NCBI RefSeq assembly: GCF_003693445.1
Contig: NZ_RFAR01000043.1
Coordinates: 82,587-146,586, forward strand
DNA from: Aquitalea palustris
Lineage (GTDB): Bacteria > Pseudomonadota > Gammaproteobacteria > Burkholderiales > Chromobacteriaceae
Direction of reading: 5' to 3'
DNA: 64,000 nucleotides
In this document: in pieces, positions 28,444-39,645 of the stretch
How positions within the stretch are numbered: the stretch's first letter is position 1
Layout of the letters: each line of letters starts with the position of its first letter
Program-made: the position numbers and the translations under genes
Notes under the pieces: generated by a model
Databases searched by the model: none
The model's input: the letters and a program-made list of their open reading frames with translations, nothing else
What the model was told of the DNA's origin: nothing

Positions 28444-29994
28444 TTACTGACGGATCAGGTAATCAAAGGCCGACAGGCTGGCCTTGGCGCCTTCACCCAT
28501 GGCGATGATGATCTGCTTGTACGGTGCCGTGGTGGCATCGCCAGCAGCAAACACACCCTCGGCCGAAGTCTGACCCTTGGCATCCACTTCGATCTCGCCG
28601 CGCGGCGACAGCGCCACGCTGCCTTTCAGCCAATCGGTATTGGGCAGCAGGCCGATCTGCACGAAGATCCCCTCCAGCACCACATGGTGGGTTTCCCCGG
28701 TAATGCGCTCCTGATAGCTCAGGCCATTTACCTTCTGGCCATCACCGGTCACCTCGGTAGTCTGGGCATTGGTGATGACGCGCACATTGGGCAGGCTGTG
28801 CAGCTTCTTCTGCAATACCGCATCGGCGCGCAGGCTGTCACCGAACTCCAGCAGGGTGACATGGCTGACGATGCCGGCCAGGTCGATGGCGGCTTCCACG
28901 CCGGAGTTACCACCACCGATCACCGCCACGCGCTTGCCCTTGAACAACGGGCCATCGCAGTGCGGGCAGTAGGCCACGCCCTTGGCGCGGTATTCGGCTT
29001 CGCCCGGCACATTCATTTCGCGCCAGCGCGCACCGGTGGCCACAATCACCGCCTTGCTCTTGAGCACGGCACCGCTTTCCAGCGTCACCTCGGCCAGCTG
29101 GCCGTTTTGTGCTGGCTTGAGCGCAGCAGCGCGTTGCAGGTTCATCACGTCCACATCGTAGGATTTGACGTGCTGCTCCAGCGCCATGGCCAGCTTCGGC
29201 CCTTCGGTTTCCTGCACCGAGATGAAGTTTTCAATCGCCAGCGTATCCAGCACCTGGCCACCAAAACGCTCGGCCACCACACCAGTACGAATACCCTTGC
29301 GGGCGGCATAGATGGCGGCAGCAGCGCCGGCCGGGCCGCCACCGACGATCAGCACGTCGAACGGCTCTTTGGCGGCAATCTTTTCCGCTTCACGCGCCAC
29401 GGCACCGGTATCCAGCTTGGCGATGATTTCTTCCAGGCCCATGCGGCCACTGCCGAACTGTTCGCCATTCAGATAAATGGCCGGCACGCCCATGATCTGG
29501 CGGTCGGTGACTTCCTGCTGGAACACGCCACCATCAATCATCACGCTGCGCACATTGGGGTTGAGCACCGCCATCAGGTTGACGGCCTGCACCACGTCCG
29601 GACAGTTGTGGCAGCTGAGCGAGACAAACACTTCAAACTGGTAGCTGCCTTGCAGGCCGCGAATCTGGGCGATGGTGTCCTCGTCCACCTTGGGCGGATG
29701 GCCGCCGGTTTGCAGCAAGGCCAGCACCAGCGAGGTGAATTCGTGGCCCATCGGGATACCGGCAAACTCGATACGCCCCGCCGCACCCGGACGGGCAATG
29801 GCAAACGACGGGCGACGCGCAGCCAGGCCATTGCTGTTCAGCGTCACCTTGGGCGACAGGCTGGCGATGTCTTGCAGCAGACTGAACATTTCCTGCGCCT
29901 TGGCGCTGTCATCCAGGCTGGCAACCAGTTCGATCGGCTGCTGCAGTTTTTCCAGGTAGGCGGTCAGTTGGGTTTTGATGGTGGTGTCGAGCAT
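28444..29994 (-). CDS. ahpF: Alkyl hydroperoxide reductase subunit F
   Basis: A 516-residue NADH:peroxiredoxin reductase that reduces AhpC. The N-terminal double-thioredoxin domain carries CHNC (C128, C131), and the thioredoxin-reductase-like part has the FAD motif [11 protein letters not shown] near 218 and the second redox pair CPHC (C343, C346). Length and motif order match E. coli AhpF. It is downstream of ahpC on the same strand but separated from it by about 290 bases containing a MITE-like repeat, so coupling with ahpC may be altered. Confidence 0.97.
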   Translation of the reverse strand: MLDTTIKTQLTAYLEKLQQPIELVASLDDSAKAQEMFSLLQDIASLSPKVTLNSNGLAARRPSFAIARPGAAGRIEFAGIPMGHEFTSLVLALLQTGGHPPKVDEDTIAQIRGLQGSYQFEVFVSLSCHNCPDVVQAVNLMAVLNPNVRSVMIDGGVFQQEVTDRQIMGVPAIYLNGEQFGSGRMGLEEIIAKLDTGAVAREAEKIAAKEPFDVLIVGGGPAGAAAAIYAARKGIRTGVVAERFGGQVLDTLAIENFISVQETEGPKLAMALEQHVKSYDVDVMNLQRAAALKPAQNGQLAEVTLESGAVLKSKAVIVATGARWREMNVPGEAEYRAKGVAYCPHCDGPLFKGKRVAVIGGGNSGVEAAIDLAGIVSHVTLLEFGDSLRADAVLQKKLHSLPNVRVITNAQTTEVTGDGQKVNGLSYQERITGETHHVVLEGIFVQIGLLPNTDWLKGSVALSPRGEIEVDAKGQTSAEGVFAAGDATTAPYKQIIIAMGEGAKASLSAFDYLIRQ

Positions 29995-30132
29995 GGGAAG
30001 TCCTCAGGCAATTGCACTGGCAAGCTCATGTGCTGCCAACAGCTTGCCGCTGCAATCGGGTAGTAGGGAGACGGGCCGCTGGCTGCGGCCCGGAGGCCGT
30101 ACCGCAGTACGCGGCACGGCACCATGGTGGGC

Positions 30133-30288
30133 GAAGAGCCTGTTCAGGGTCTCGCGAGCTAGAGCGAGACAAGGCGAAAACGACTGAGAAAGCGGAATTT
30201 ACATGGAGTAAATGAGCATTTCGAAGGCGTTTTTAACGCAGTATCGCCCCATATTTAACTAGCGCAGCAGACCATGAGTTGGTTCTTA
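30133..30288. mobile_element. MITE-like repeat between ahpC and ahpF
   Basis: Terminal inverted repeats of 20 bases (30133-30152 and 30269-30288) match at 14 of 20 positions, sharing TCA-x-GGTCT at the inner side. The 156-bp body encodes no protein and has a central inverted pair ATTTAC (30197-30202) and GTAAAT (30208-30213) near its midpoint. The right terminus includes the TAA stop of ahpC. Its general form is that of a non-autonomous miniature element; no target duplication was confirmed. Confidence 0.55.
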
Positions 30289-30855
30289 GATCTTGCCAAC
30301 CAGATCCAGAGAAGGAGCCAGCGTCGCTTCGCCTTCTTTCCACTTGGCCGGGCATACTTCACCCGGGTGGCTGGCCACGTACTGGGCAGCCTTTACCTTG
30401 CGCAGCAGTTCGCTGGCGTCACGGCCGATGCCACCGGCATTGATTTCGATGATCTGGATCTTGCCTTGCGGGTCGATCACGAAAGTGCCGCGCTCGGCCA
30501 GGCCAGCTTCTTCGATCATCACGCCGAAGTTGCGGCTGATGATGCCGGTCGGGTCGCCAATCATCGGGTAGTTGATCTTGCCGATGGTTTCCGAGCTGTC
30601 GTGCCAGGCCTTGTGGGTGAAGTGGGTGTCGGTGGATACCGAGTAGATTTCCACGCCCAGCTTGGAGAATTCGGCGTAGTTGTCAGCCAGGTCGCCCAGT
30701 TCGGTCGGGCAGACGAAGGTGAAGTCAGCCGGGTAGAAGAATACGACAGACCACTTGCCTTTCAGGTCGGCGTCGCTGACATCGATGAATTTGCCATTGT
30801 GAAAAGCGGTAGCCTTGAACGGTTTGACTTCGGTATTGATCAGCGATACGGACAT
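30286..30855 (-). CDS. ahpC: Alkyl hydroperoxide reductase subunit C (peroxiredoxin)
   Basis: A 189-residue typical two-cysteine peroxiredoxin reducing hydrogen and organic peroxides. Peroxidatic C49 lies in [12 protein letters not shown] and resolving C168 in GEVCPAKW. The start at 30855 matches the conserved [13 protein letters not shown]; upstream codons to 30921 are not conserved. The stop codon lies within the right end of the MITE-like element, yet the C-terminus LDLVGKI is normal, so the protein is intact. A dyad resembling an OxyR half-site is 115 bases upstream. Confidence 0.98.
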   Translation of the reverse strand: MSVSLINTEVKPFKATAFHNGKFIDVSDADLKGKWSVVFFYPADFTFVCPTELGDLADNYAEFSKLGVEIYSVSTDTHFTHKAWHDSSETIGKINYPMIGDPTGIISRNFGVMIEEAGLAERGTFVIDPQGKIQIIEINAGGIGRDASELLRKVKAAQYVASHPGEVCPAKWKEGEATLAPSLDLVGKI

Positions 30856-30970
30856 GTTTTTCTCCAGTCGGTGAAATAAAAAAATGCAGTGTTTGGCTGC
30901 GTTTGCATCTGATGTACGCATCTTAAGCAGCCCGTATTAATTGATCCACTTGATTGTTTAAATGTTAAAA

Positions 30971-30985
30971 ATAGAATTTTCCTAT
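30971..30985. promoter_or_regulatory. Candidate OxyR-type dyad upstream of ahpC
   Basis: ATAG-N7-CTAT (30971-30985) is one full dyad of the four-box OxyR consensus ATAG-N7-CTAT-N7-ATAG-N7-CTAT. The second dyad is poorly matched on either side. The position, about 115 bases before the ahpC ATG in an AT-rich stretch, suits peroxide control of ahpC. Confidence 0.4.
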
Positions 30986-31091
30986 CACCATTCAGATAAA
31001 GCCAATTCCACTCCGGGATGTACTGATTCTGCTGACCCAACGCGATGATCCTCGTGATACTGTGGCCTGCTTGCCACAGTAAAATAAGAAA

Positions 31092-31118
31092 AGCCGCCAA
31101 AAAATGGCGGCTTTTTCT
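31092..31118 (-). terminator. Bidirectional terminator after the YidB-like gene
   Basis: AGCCGCCA (31092-31099) and TGGCGGCT (31105-31112) form an 8-bp stem with a five-A loop. TTTTT follows on the plus strand and TTTTCTTATTTT on the minus strand, where it lies just after the YidB-like gene. Confidence 0.8.
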
Positions 31119-31137
31119 ATCACATCACTCAGTTTAT

Positions 31138-31530
31138 TCAGCTTTTGTTAAAAAAGCCCTGCAGCATGCCCAGACCCTGCGACAGCAGATCACCCCCCTG
31201 CGGCAACTGGCCATCCGGCGTGAGCTTGTCCACCGCCTGTGGCAGGTAATCAGCCAGCGCCTGACTGAGCTGTTGCGGGTCCAGTCCGAACTTGCCCGCC
31301 AGCGCCGTCACCTGCTCATTGCCCAGTACCTGCTGGATCTGCTCGGCCGACACCGGCAGGTTGCCTCCGGTCCCCACCCAGGACGACACCAGCTCGCTCA
31401 TGCCACCGCTATTGAACTTCTCCACCAGGCCGAACAGGCCACCCTGCTGCTGCATCAGTTCAGTGACCGCTCCAGCCACGCCACCACCTTCGCCGCCCAG
31501 CAAACCACCCAGTTGATCAAACAGGCTCAT
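31138..31530 (-). CDS. YidB family (DUF937) protein
   Basis: A 130-residue Gly-, Gln- and Leu-rich cytoplasmic protein of the YidB/DUF937 family: MSLFDQLGGLLGG at the start, LVSSWVGTGGNLPVSAEQIQQVLG and AGKFGLDPQQLSQALADYLPQAVDKLTPDG in the core. The function is not established. Monocistronic, between ahpC and a divergent lytic transglycosylase, and closed by its own terminator. Confidence 0.85.
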   Translation of the reverse strand: MSLFDQLGGLLGGEGGGVAGAVTELMQQQGGLFGLVEKFNSGGMSELVSSWVGTGGNLPVSAEQIQQVLGNEQVTALAGKFGLDPQQLSQALADYLPQAVDKLTPDGQLPQGGDLLSQGLGMLQGFFNKS

Positions 31531-31644
31531 GCTTAGTCCTTTCGGTTTAAAATGTCTTCAGAAAACTTTACTTGCAAAATAGCATAGGAAAATCAGTACA
31601 ATAGCGCATTAAACCCAAACTCATACGGGCTGCTCTTCATCAAA

Positions 31645-32439
31645 ATGCGATTCATCACCATTTTCCTGGCCTGGCTGGCCTGCTTTGCCAGCAGCAGCGT
31701 ACACGCCGATCTTTATGGTTTTGTGGACGATCAGGGCCAGGTTCACCTTGCCAACCGCCAGCTGGACGAGCGCTATCAGCTCTACCAGAAAAGCCCGCAG
31801 CCTGGCGTCAGCGGTAATGCGGCACTGGACGATGCCACCACCCCCGGACTGGGTGCCACCCTGAGCAGTGACAACCGCCTGCCGGCTCCGGCAGCAGCAC
31901 GTGTCGACGGCCTGAAAAGCGTGAACGCGCCGGCGTACAACACCAAGCTGGCCGCCCAGTACAAGCATCTGATCGACCAGACTGCACGTGAGTTCAAGCT
32001 CGATGCCAATCTGCTGCATTCCATTGTCACCGTCGAATCCGGCTACAACCCGCAAGCCCTGTCTCCCAAGGGAGCCGTGGGATTGATGCAGGTGATTCCG
32101 GCCACTGGCGAGCGCTTTGGCGTGACCGAACTGAACGACCCCCGGCAAAACCTGCGGGCCGGGGCGCGTTATCTGCGTTTCCTGCTGGCCCAGTTCAACA
32201 ACGATCTGCCGCTGGCCATCGCCGCCTACAATGCTGGCGAAGGGGCGGTGCAGAAGTATCGCAACACGATCCCGCCGTATGAGGAAACCCGCGACTATGT
32301 CGCCAAGGTGCTGGCTTCCTACGAAAAACGCGGTGGTCTTGCCTATCAGAACGGCCTGCGCACCAGCGCCGGCAAGACCCGTGTCCGGGCGGTCATCCTG
32401 CCTGCGACGCTGTCCGGCACCACGGCATCCGCACTGTAA
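31645..32439 (+). CDS. Lytic murein transglycosylase (SLT domain)
   Basis: A 264-residue secreted peptidoglycan lyase. A signal peptide (cleavage near VHA-DLYG) is followed by a short DUF4124-like segment (GFVDDQGQVHLANRQ) and a C-terminal goose-type SLT domain. Catalytic glutamate E131 is in VTVESGYNP, followed by SPKGAVGLMQVIP and AAYNAGEGAV, all canonical. It cleaves the glycan to anhydromuramyl products in the periplasm. Divergent from the YidB-like gene and followed by a strong terminator. Confidence 0.93.
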   Translation: MRFITIFLAWLACFASSSVHADLYGFVDDQGQVHLANRQLDERYQLYQKSPQPGVSGNAALDDATTPGLGATLSSDNRLPAPAAARVDGLKSVNAPAYNTKLAAQYKHLIDQTAREFKLDANLLHSIVTVESGYNPQALSPKGAVGLMQVIPATGERFGVTELNDPRQNLRAGARYLRFLLAQFNNDLPLAIAAYNAGEGAVQKYRNTIPPYEETRDYVAKVLASYEKRGGLAYQNGLRTSAGKTRVRAVILPATLSGTTASAL

Positions 32440-32462
32440 GCGCGCAGGGGCATGGCATGACA

Positions 32463-32487
32463 AAGGCCTTCCTGCGAAGGCCTTTTT
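32463..32487 (+). terminator. Intrinsic terminator after the transglycosylase gene
   Basis: AAAGGCCTTC and GAAGGCCTTT arms around a short loop, ending in a run of T on the plus strand, 23 bases after the stop codon. Confidence 0.88.
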
Positions 32488-32523
32488 GCATGGTTTGAAC
32501 CGGTCACGACCGCCACGGCGGCA

Positions 32524-32820
32524 TCAGAGCTGGATGCCCAGAATTTCCCCCAGCGGCTCAGCCAGATCGCGATAGTGTGCACGATGGTCGAATACCCCCA
32601 GCAAGCCCGGATAGGCATCTGGCGCATGCAGAATCTGGTTGGCCTTGCGCGAGGACAGCTTGTGTATGCGCAAGATGCGGCCATCCCAGTGCACCAGGCG
32701 TGCTTCTTCCGCAGTCAGCAGAACTTCCAGCGCCTGGTGAATGATTTCCACCAACACGACTTTGCTGCGGGTTCTGCTTTCGCCCGCAGGTGTAGCACTT
32801 CTGACTCCCTCGTCTTGCAT
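32524..32820 (-). CDS. Hypothetical protein, 98 residues
   Basis: An intact 98-codon frame with normal codon use that does not overlap other genes. The protein has a charged N-terminus, then a compact, mostly helical-looking core (VVLVEIIHQALEVLLTAEEA) and RILRIHKLSSRKANQIL. No signal peptide, membrane segment or known motif was recognised. The ribosome site is weak (AGAAAAAGACG). It stands alone between two terminators, in an AT-rich neighbourhood. Function unknown. Confidence 0.6.
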   Translation of the reverse strand: MQDEGVRSATPAGESRTRSKVVLVEIIHQALEVLLTAEEARLVHWDGRILRIHKLSSRKANQILHAPDAYPGLLGVFDHRAHYRDLAEPLGEILGIQL

Positions 32821-32949
32821 AGCGTCTTTTTCTAAAACTATTATTGTTTAAAATGAATTAACTTCTCCTTAATCATAGGGCAGGTCTTTTGCAATCTCAA
32901 TAGTTGATTAAAAGAAATTTAAATAACAACCACATAAATTCTGATTCAA

Positions 32950-32985
32950 TTTAAAAAAAAATGGCCAGCGCAAGCTGACCATTTA
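32950..32985 (-). terminator. Intrinsic terminator after holA
   Basis: On the minus strand ATGGTCAGC, loop TTGC, GCTGGCCAT, then nine T; 20 bases after the holA stop. It probably closes the leuS-lptE-holA transcript. Confidence 0.87.
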
Positions 32986-33007
32986 AAATTACTGTGTTTT
33001 TTCTGCA

Positions 33008-34012
33008 TCATGTCGCCAACAGCAAAGCCAGGCCTCGCAGGGAATGCCAGGGGTCGCCAGTCGCCACGCCCTTGATCTGCTGATCAATCCGGGCGCACTC
33101 CGACAAGGCCGTCATCAACTTGCGCGGGCCGATCCGGCGCAGGGCTGGCTCGGCCAGCCGCTGCTTGTCGCCCCACAGCCGCAATTCACGCGCCAGATCG
33201 CGCAATTGCCGTCCATCTTTCAGGCCCTGCCGCAAGCGCAGCAGCATGCGTACATCTTCGGTGAAGGACCACAACACCAGCACCGGCGATTCGCCTTCTG
33301 CCAGCAGGCCTTCCAGCATGCGTTGCACGCGGGCAGCGTCGCCGGACAGCCAGGACTCGGACAAGTGGAACACATCAAAGCGCGCTACATTGGCCACCGC
33401 CTCGCGCAGCTGCTCCAGCGTCAACTCGCCGGCCGGGTAAAGCAGGGCCAGTTTGTCGACTTCCTGGCGGGCAGCCAGCAGATTGCCCTCGACCCGGTCG
33501 GCAAAAAAAGTCAGCGCCTCACCCGACAGTTGCTGCTGCTGGCGTTTCATGCGGCGGGCAATCCAGCTGCCCAGCTCGTGACGGCCCACCGGCTTGGCTT
33601 CCACCACCACCGCAGCTTTTTCCAGCGCGAGATACCACTTGGATTGCAGCTGCGCTTTTTCCAGCCGTGGCAGGGTAAGCAGGGTAATGGTGTCTTGTGG
33701 CGGGTTGGCCGCCAGCTGTTGCAGGGCTTCTGCGCCTTCATTGCCCGGCTTGCCACCGGGGATGCGGATTTCCAGCAGCTTGAGCGAGGCAAACAGCGAA
33801 ACGCTGCTCATGGCATCACGCAGTTGCGACCAGTCGAAACCGGCCTCCACCGTCAGCACTTCGCGCTCCTGATAACCTTGTGCACGCGCATGTGTGCGCA
33901 GGCTGTCGGCCGCTTCCAGCGCCAGCAGTGCCTCTTCACCATGAATCAGGTAGAGCGGTGCCAGCCCCTTGGCCAGCACCGTCTCCAGCGCATCAGGGCT
34001 TAGGCTGGGCAT
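33008..34012 (-). CDS. holA: DNA polymerase III delta subunit
   Basis: A 334-residue clamp-loader delta subunit, which opens the beta sliding clamp. LAPLYLIHGEEALLALEAADSLR at the N-terminus, the LFASLKLLEIRIPGGKPG beta-binding region and VEGNLLAARQEVDKLALLYP in domain II are family-typical, as is the C-terminal helical collar domain. Its start overlaps the lptE end by 20 bases. The order leuS-lptE-holA on one strand is conserved in many beta- and gammaproteobacteria. Confidence 0.96.
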   Translation of the reverse strand: MPSLSPDALETVLAKGLAPLYLIHGEEALLALEAADSLRTHARAQGYQEREVLTVEAGFDWSQLRDAMSSVSLFASLKLLEIRIPGGKPGNEGAEALQQLAANPPQDTITLLTLPRLEKAQLQSKWYLALEKAAVVVEAKPVGRHELGSWIARRMKRQQQQLSGEALTFFADRVEGNLLAARQEVDKLALLYPAGELTLEQLREAVANVARFDVFHLSESWLSGDAARVQRMLEGLLAEGESPVLVLWSFTEDVRMLLRLRQGLKDGRQLRDLARELRLWGDKQRLAEPALRRIGPRKLMTALSECARIDQQIKGVATGDPWHSLRGLALLLAT

Positions 34013-34553
34013 TGGCAGGCTTCAGGCTTTGCGGGCCAGTCGTGCCCATGGCGGCCGGGCGTTTGATATAGGCCAGCCGGCGGGCGATCTGCTCGGCCGC
34101 ATCGCGGCGGATATCCGTCCACAGCAGGTTTTCTTCCTGCTCCTTGCCCAGTACATCGCTATCCGAATAATTCATGTAACGACGTACCGACACCTGCATG
34201 TCCGGCTCGATGGGCGAACCGCCAATTACCGTGCGCACCGTCGCGCTATAGCTCAGCAAGTACTCGTTGACCTTGCCGCCGCTATTGATGGTGGATACTT
34301 CTTTGGACTGGCTTTCACCCAGTACGCTGACCACGGCTTCGGCCTGTTTGGGCGAAGACAACATCACCAGCTTGTCATTGCGCGACAGGGTTTCCCGCAG
34401 GATGGGCCCCAGCTGGGCACTACCCTCTTCCACATAAACGCTGCTGAAGGGCAGCGGACGGCTGGTACCACCCACGCCCTTGAGATGAAAACCGCAGGCG
34501 CTGAGCAAGAGTACGGCGCCAGTGAGCAGCAGCCAGTGCAGGGTTCGGGTCAT
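33993..34553 (-). CDS. lptE: LPS assembly lipoprotein LptE
   Basis: A 186-residue outer-membrane lipoprotein that plugs and supports LptD during lipopolysaccharide export. Signal peptide with lipobox LLLSACGFHLKG; the mature protein begins at Cys, followed by the GFHLKG typical of LptE. Between leuS and holA, overlapping holA by 20 bases. Confidence 0.95.
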   Translation of the reverse strand: MTRTLHWLLLTGAVLLLSACGFHLKGVGGTSRPLPFSSVYVEEGSAQLGPILRETLSRNDKLVMLSSPKQAEAVVSVLGESQSKEVSTINSGGKVNEYLLSYSATVRTVIGGSPIEPDMQVSVRRYMNYSDSDVLGKEQEENLLWTDIRRDAAEQIARRLAYIKRPAAMGTTGPQSLKPANAQPKP

Positions 34554-34667
34554 TCCTGATTCTCCGTAAGAAAAAGCCGGGTCAGCCCATCCCCTGCGGT
34601 GGGGAATCTGGTCCGAGCCGGCCCGGGTTTGTTGGCGACCCCGGCATGTTCCGGGGCCGGTTTGCCA

Positions 34668-37376
<2,709 letters not shown>

Positions 37377-37387
37377 TCAATCGGCCC

Positions 37388-37393
37388 ATTATA
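37388..37393 (-). promoter_or_regulatory. Candidate -10 of the leuS promoter
   Basis: Perfect TATAAT on the minus strand, about 100 bases before the leuS ATG. A weak TTATCG lies near the -35 position. Transcription from here would include the 37312-37367 hairpin. Confidence 0.45.
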
Positions 37394-37459
37394 GCGGCCA
37401 GAGGGCCTTGCCGATAAGAGCCGCACAAAAACAAACGCTTGCCGCCAGCCTTCGCCGCC

Positions 37460-37852
37460 TCAGGGGCAGGGATGGCGGGTCCAGCCTGGCTTGCCCCGGT
37501 AGCAGGAAAAATCTTCATGAATGGCGTCTATCTCCCAGCGGCCGTCGTGGTGGCGCAGCTGCAATTGCTGCCGTATCGCCTGGACGCTGTCGTCTTGCAA
37601 ACCTTCGCGAATCAGGGTGATGTCGGCCCGGTCGAAAGCGGGAGCCGGGCTGTGCTGTATCAGCCGGAAATGCGGATAGTCGATCAGCCCCTCCTGCCCC
37701 AGCCGCTGGCGGACAAAACGCAGAGCCAGTTCGGCCGGCAATTCGCCTGGCAGGCCGGCAAAGGGAAGCCGCCCTTCGTCGGTATAGGCCCATGCGGCGG
37801 GGCTGATGAACAGGCTGCACAACAGCAGCAGCAAGCGCAAAGCGGTTTTCAT
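37460..37852 (-). CDS. Hypothetical secreted protein, 130 residues
   Basis: A signal peptide (MKTALRLLLLLCSLFISPAAWA) precedes a mature domain of about 108 residues with YTDEGRLPFAGLPGELP, RFVRQRLGQEG and WEIDAIHEDFSCYRG. Two cysteines near the C-terminus could form a disulfide. The charged, soluble mature part suggests a periplasmic protein; no known domain was recognised. Same strand as leuS and 32 bases downstream of the pip start-side neighbour. Confidence 0.75.
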   Translation of the reverse strand: MKTALRLLLLLCSLFISPAAWAYTDEGRLPFAGLPGELPAELALRFVRQRLGQEGLIDYPHFRLIQHSPAPAFDRADITLIREGLQDDSVQAIRQQLQLRHHDGRWEIDAIHEDFSCYRGKPGWTRHPCP

Positions 37853-37883
37853 CTATTTACAGACTGCCACATGGCCAGCCGGT

Positions 37884-38828
37884 TCAGCACAGCCGCAGTT
37901 TGAAGCTTTCCAGCGCCTCCATCAGCAGCTGCAGAATGCCGCCCTCCCACAGCGAGTGGCCAGCCATTTCCACCAGGTGGAAGTCAGCCTCGGGCCAGTG
38001 CTGCGCCAGTTCGCTGGCGGTGACCGGCGGACATACCACGTCGTAGCGCCCCTGCACGATGACGGCCGGAATATGACGAATGCGCTCGATCTGCTGCAGC
38101 AATTGTGCCTCGGGCAGGAAAATGCGATGCACGAAGTAATGCGCCTCCAGCCGCGCCAGCGACAGCGCCACATATTCACTGCTGGCCCGCTCGATGGCGT
38201 CGGCATTCTGGCGCAGGGCGACGCAAGCACCTTCGTAACGCCCCCAGGCACGGCAGGCCGGCAAGTGTACTTGCGGATCGGGATCGGTCAGCCGGCGGTA
38301 ATAGGCCTGCAGCAAGTCCTGTCGTTCGGCAACGGGAATCGGCGCGACAAAGCGCTGCCACTCCTCGGGATAGAACTGGCGCATGCCGTGCATGAACCAG
38401 TCGATTTCACTTTGTCTGCCCAGAAAAATCCCGCGCAGAACCAAGCCCTGTACCCGCTGCGGATGCGTCTGGGCATAGGCCAGTGCCAGCGTGCTGCCCC
38501 AGGAGCCGCCAAACACCAGCCAGCGCTCTATGCCCAGATGCTCGCGCAGGCGTTCGATGTCGGCAATCAGGTGCTGGGTAGTGTTGTCGCGTAGTTCGCC
38601 ACGCGGCACCGAACGGCCACTACCGCGCTGATCAAACAAGACCGCGCGATAAAACCAGGGATCGAACAGCTGCCGGCTCATCGGCGCACAGCCATCGCCC
38701 GGCCCGCCATGCAGATACAACACCGGCTGACCATCCTGCCGGCCACATTGCTCCCAGTACATCTGGTGCAGGCCGTCCAGCGGCAACATGCCGCTGGCGT
38801 AGGGTGTAATCGGGGGATAGAGCATCAA
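37884..38828 (-). CDS. pip: Proline iminopeptidase
   Basis: A 314-residue alpha/beta-hydrolase releasing N-terminal proline from peptides (family S33). Oxyanion-hole HGGPGDG, nucleophile elbow FGGSWGSTLALAYAQTHP and a C-terminal AGHS with the catalytic histidine are visible; FDQRGSGRS and LVLRGIFLGR are family-specific. No signal peptide. It is followed by the small secreted protein on the same strand. Confidence 0.95.
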   Translation of the reverse strand: MMLYPPITPYASGMLPLDGLHQMYWEQCGRQDGQPVLYLHGGPGDGCAPMSRQLFDPWFYRAVLFDQRGSGRSVPRGELRDNTTQHLIADIERLREHLGIERWLVFGGSWGSTLALAYAQTHPQRVQGLVLRGIFLGRQSEIDWFMHGMRQFYPEEWQRFVAPIPVAERQDLLQAYYRRLTDPDPQVHLPACRAWGRYEGACVALRQNADAIERASSEYVALSLARLEAHYFVHRIFLPEAQLLQQIERIRHIPAVIVQGRYDVVCPPVTASELAQHWPEADFHLVEMAGHSLWEGGILQLLMEALESFKLRLC

Positions 38829-38877
38829 CGTCCTTGTCAGGTTGGCAGGCGGACAGGCACTACTGGCAGGGCAGGAT

Positions 38878-39336
38878 TCAGCACAGCTGGCTGGTGATGT
38901 AGTCCCACTCCAGCGGGCTGACCGGGGTAATCGACAGCCGATTGCCGCGCTTGAGCACCTGCATCTGCTCCAGCGGCGGGTGCTGGCGCAGCAAGGCCGG
39001 CGTCAGCAAGGCAGTCTTGCGCACAAAACGCACATCCACGCACTGCCAGCGCGGTGCATCCGGCAGGGATTTGGCATCGAAATAGGGGCTGGCGGGATCA
39101 AACTGGCTGGAGTCGGCATGGGCGGTGCTGGCCACCACCGCCAGGCCGGCGATACCAGGCTCGGCACAGCTGGAATGCCAGAACAGCACCCCATCACCCG
39201 GCTGCATCTCATCGCGCATGAAATTGCGCGCCTGATAATTGCGCACCCCGGTCCACTCGAAAGCACGCTGTGGTTCGGCCATCAGGTCATCAATGGACGT
39301 TTCGTCCGGCTCGGATTTCATCAGCCAATAGCGCAT
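38878..39336 (-). CDS. EVE domain protein
   Basis: A 152-residue single EVE-domain protein (PUA-like fold, related to YTH domains and thought to bind modified nucleic acid bases). Starts MRYWLMKSEPDETSIDDL and has the aromatic-cage-type motif EWTGVRNYQARNFMRD and GDGVLFWHSS. The start at 39336 drops two unconserved residues. The family commonly occurs as a housekeeping gene near zapA/fau in proteobacteria, as here. Exact target unknown. Confidence 0.92.
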   Translation of the reverse strand: MRYWLMKSEPDETSIDDLMAEPQRAFEWTGVRNYQARNFMRDEMQPGDGVLFWHSSCAEPGIAGLAVVASTAHADSSQFDPASPYFDAKSLPDAPRWQCVDVRFVRKTALLTPALLRQHPPLEQMQVLKRGNRLSITPVSPLEWDYITSQLC

Positions 39337-39465
39337 GAGCAATGTCTGTTAATGAATGGAAGGTTAACTTAACAATTTACGCCATCTTACAACTGCCGGG
39401 CTGGATTATGCTGGGTTCAAGATAAACATCAGGGCCACGCCGCCCTTGCAACCAGGAGTAACACC

Positions 39466-39624
39466 ATGAAAAGCCTGTTGATCGGCATCTTGCTAGCCAG
39501 TGCACTGAGCGCCTGTGTCGTCGTCCCGCCACGCGTTGCCTATCGTGGACCGGAATTCCGACCGGTGGAGGTGGTTCCTGTCTTTGTCCCCGCTGACCAT
39601 GGTTATCACCACTGGGACCATTGA
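39466..39624 (+). CDS. Small lipoprotein, 52 residues
   Basis: A short frame read directly from sequence: MKSLLIGILLASALSAC is a lipoprotein signal with lipobox LSAC, followed by a Pro/Val-rich mature peptide ending in HGYHHWDH. AGGAG lies eight bases before the ATG. The histidine-rich tail hints at metal binding, but this is a guess. The gene stands alone, convergent with fau. Codon use and the good ribosome site support a real gene. Confidence 0.75.
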   Translation: MKSLLIGILLASALSACVVVPPRVAYRGPEFRPVEVVPVFVPADHGYHHWDH

Positions 39625-39645
39625 GACTAGCCCTCACCCGCTACT

